From Pseudomonas sp. B21-023 (lineage in GTDB: Bacteria; Pseudomonadota; Gammaproteobacteria; Pseudomonadales; Pseudomonadaceae): a DNA stretch of 64,000 nucleotides. Below the pieces are notes generated by a model that saw only the letters and a program-made list of their open reading frames with translations, ran no database searches and was not told the DNA's origin. The stretch is from NCBI RefSeq assembly GCF_024749165.1, contig NZ_CP087190.1, positions 1,510,001 to 1,574,000 on the forward strand, given 5' to 3'. Made by a program: the position numbers and the translations under genes. Positions 63,470 to 64,000 of this stretch are shown in pieces (position 1 is the first letter of the stretch; each line of letters begins with the position of its first letter).

Positions 63470-64000
63470 TCAGGCGGTGGCTTGCAGGGCGGCCTTGTAG
63501 ATCGACTGCCTGGGCTGGGCGAACAAGCGCTCCAGCATCGGCTCGAAGAACGCCAGCGGCAGGCTTTCATAGTCCGGATCGAACGCTGCCGCGTCATAGC
63601 GGGCGCAGAACTCGAGGGTCCGCTGGTAATGCGGGTGATCGCGGTATTGCTCGCGCAGGTGACGGTCCATGCCCAGGTGGTGGAAGAAGTAGTAGCCCTG
63701 AAAGATCCCGTGTTTCTCGATCATCCACAGGTTCTCGTCGCTGACGAACGGCTTGAGGATCGCTGCGGCGATATCCGGGTGGTTGTAGCTGCCCAGGGTG
63801 TCGCCGATGTCGTGCAGCAGTGCACAGACGACGTACTCTTCATCGCGGCCGTCGCGGTGGGCGCGGCTGGCGGTCTGAAGGGAATGGCTCAGGCGGTCGA
63901 TGGGGAAGCCGCCGAAGTCGCCGTCGAGCAGGCGCAGGTGGGCGAGAATGCGTTGGGGCAACTGATGGGCGTAGGCGCGAAAGTCGTCGGCGATGATCGC
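63470..64000 (-). CDS. HD-domain oxygenase/phosphohydrolase (PhnZ-like), C-terminal part
   Basis: The reading frame is open from its stop at 63470 to the window edge (177 codons), so the N-terminus lies outside. It holds the HD motif: HSLQTASRAHRDG and ALLHDIGDTLGSYNH, then IFQGYYFFHHLGMDR and SFDPDYES-like text (FDPDYESLP). The pattern resembles PhnZ-type HD oxygenases, which cleave phosphonates with PhnY, but HD phosphohydrolases with related motifs act on other substrates. Gene context outside the window would be needed to decide. Confidence 0.72.
   Translation of the reverse strand, partial: AIIADDFRAYAHQLPQRILAHLRLLDGDFGGFPIDRLSHSLQTASRAHRDGRDEEYVVCALLHDIGDTLGSYNHPDIAAAILKPFVSDENLWMIEKHGIFQGYYFFHHLGMDRHLREQYRDHPHYQRTLEFCARYDAAAFDPDYESLPLAFFEPMLERLFAQPRQSIYKAALQATA

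Noticed and set aside
1..64000. tRNA or rRNA genes, prophage, integrase or transposase
   Set aside because: No clover-leaf or rRNA-like segments and no recombinase motifs were recognised by reading; a covariance-model scan was not possible here.

Overview
The window reads as a chromosomal segment of a fluorescent Pseudomonas, most likely of the P. putida group. This is an inference from family resemblance: the sequence is GC-rich with dense coding, many copies of the putida-type REP palindrome (core GCCGGCTTGCCGGC or GGGCTTGCCCC) lie between genes, and typical Pseudomonas gene sets are present (minCDE, actP, an rsmI-like csrA paralogue, the NAGGN osmolyte operon, gbuA/gbuR, a Lap-type adhesin locus). 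No rRNA, tRNA, prophage, transposase or CRISPR array was seen.

Layout. 1-2336: the end of an ABC uptake operon (alkaline-phosphatase-superfamily phosphodiesterase and periplasmic binding protein) divergent from a GntR/UTRA regulator, with operator-like palindromes between. 2454-14131: housekeeping and envelope genes (MscS channel, apeB, rluA, minE-minD-minC, lpxL, a patatin, an alpha/beta hydrolase coupled to mlaA). 14247-19118: a GH17 membrane enzyme, a betaine-type binding protein and the DUF485-actP acetate uptake pair. 19196-28358: an accessory island with a CS1-type (alpha, alternate chaperone-usher) fimbrial operon of pilin, usher, chaperone and a broken tip gene, followed by a BvgA/BvgS-like two-component pair. 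A near-perfect BvgA-type inverted heptad lies in the pilin promoter region. 28378-30102: small conserved genes including the rsmI-like regulator. 30222-35033: the three-gene NAGGN osmoprotectant operon. 35222-38921: guanidinobutyrate transport and catabolism with a LysR regulator. 39062-41387: an Aer-type receptor and a DTW tRNA-modifying enzyme. 41454-54045: a type I secretion trio (membrane-fusion protein, ABC exporter, TolC-like protein) divergent from a 2367-residue RTX adhesin with a LapG-type cleavage motif, four tandem 732-bp repeats and a VWA domain. 54087-64000: DUF454, UPF0149, recQ, a SlyA-like regulator with its own palindrome, a PlpD-like phospholipase, a SelW-like protein, an EamA exporter, an AraC regulator, an LpxH-like phosphatase and a truncated HD-domain gene.

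Two surface-attachment systems stand out. The fimbrial island looks regulated by its own Bvg-like pair, yet its tip gene carries two frameshifts and a stop. The adhesin carries the sequence marks of a protein held at the outer membrane and released by a LapG-type protease, but neither lapD nor lapG is in the window. The best candidate for an under-described system is the fimbrial island with its BvgA-like box.
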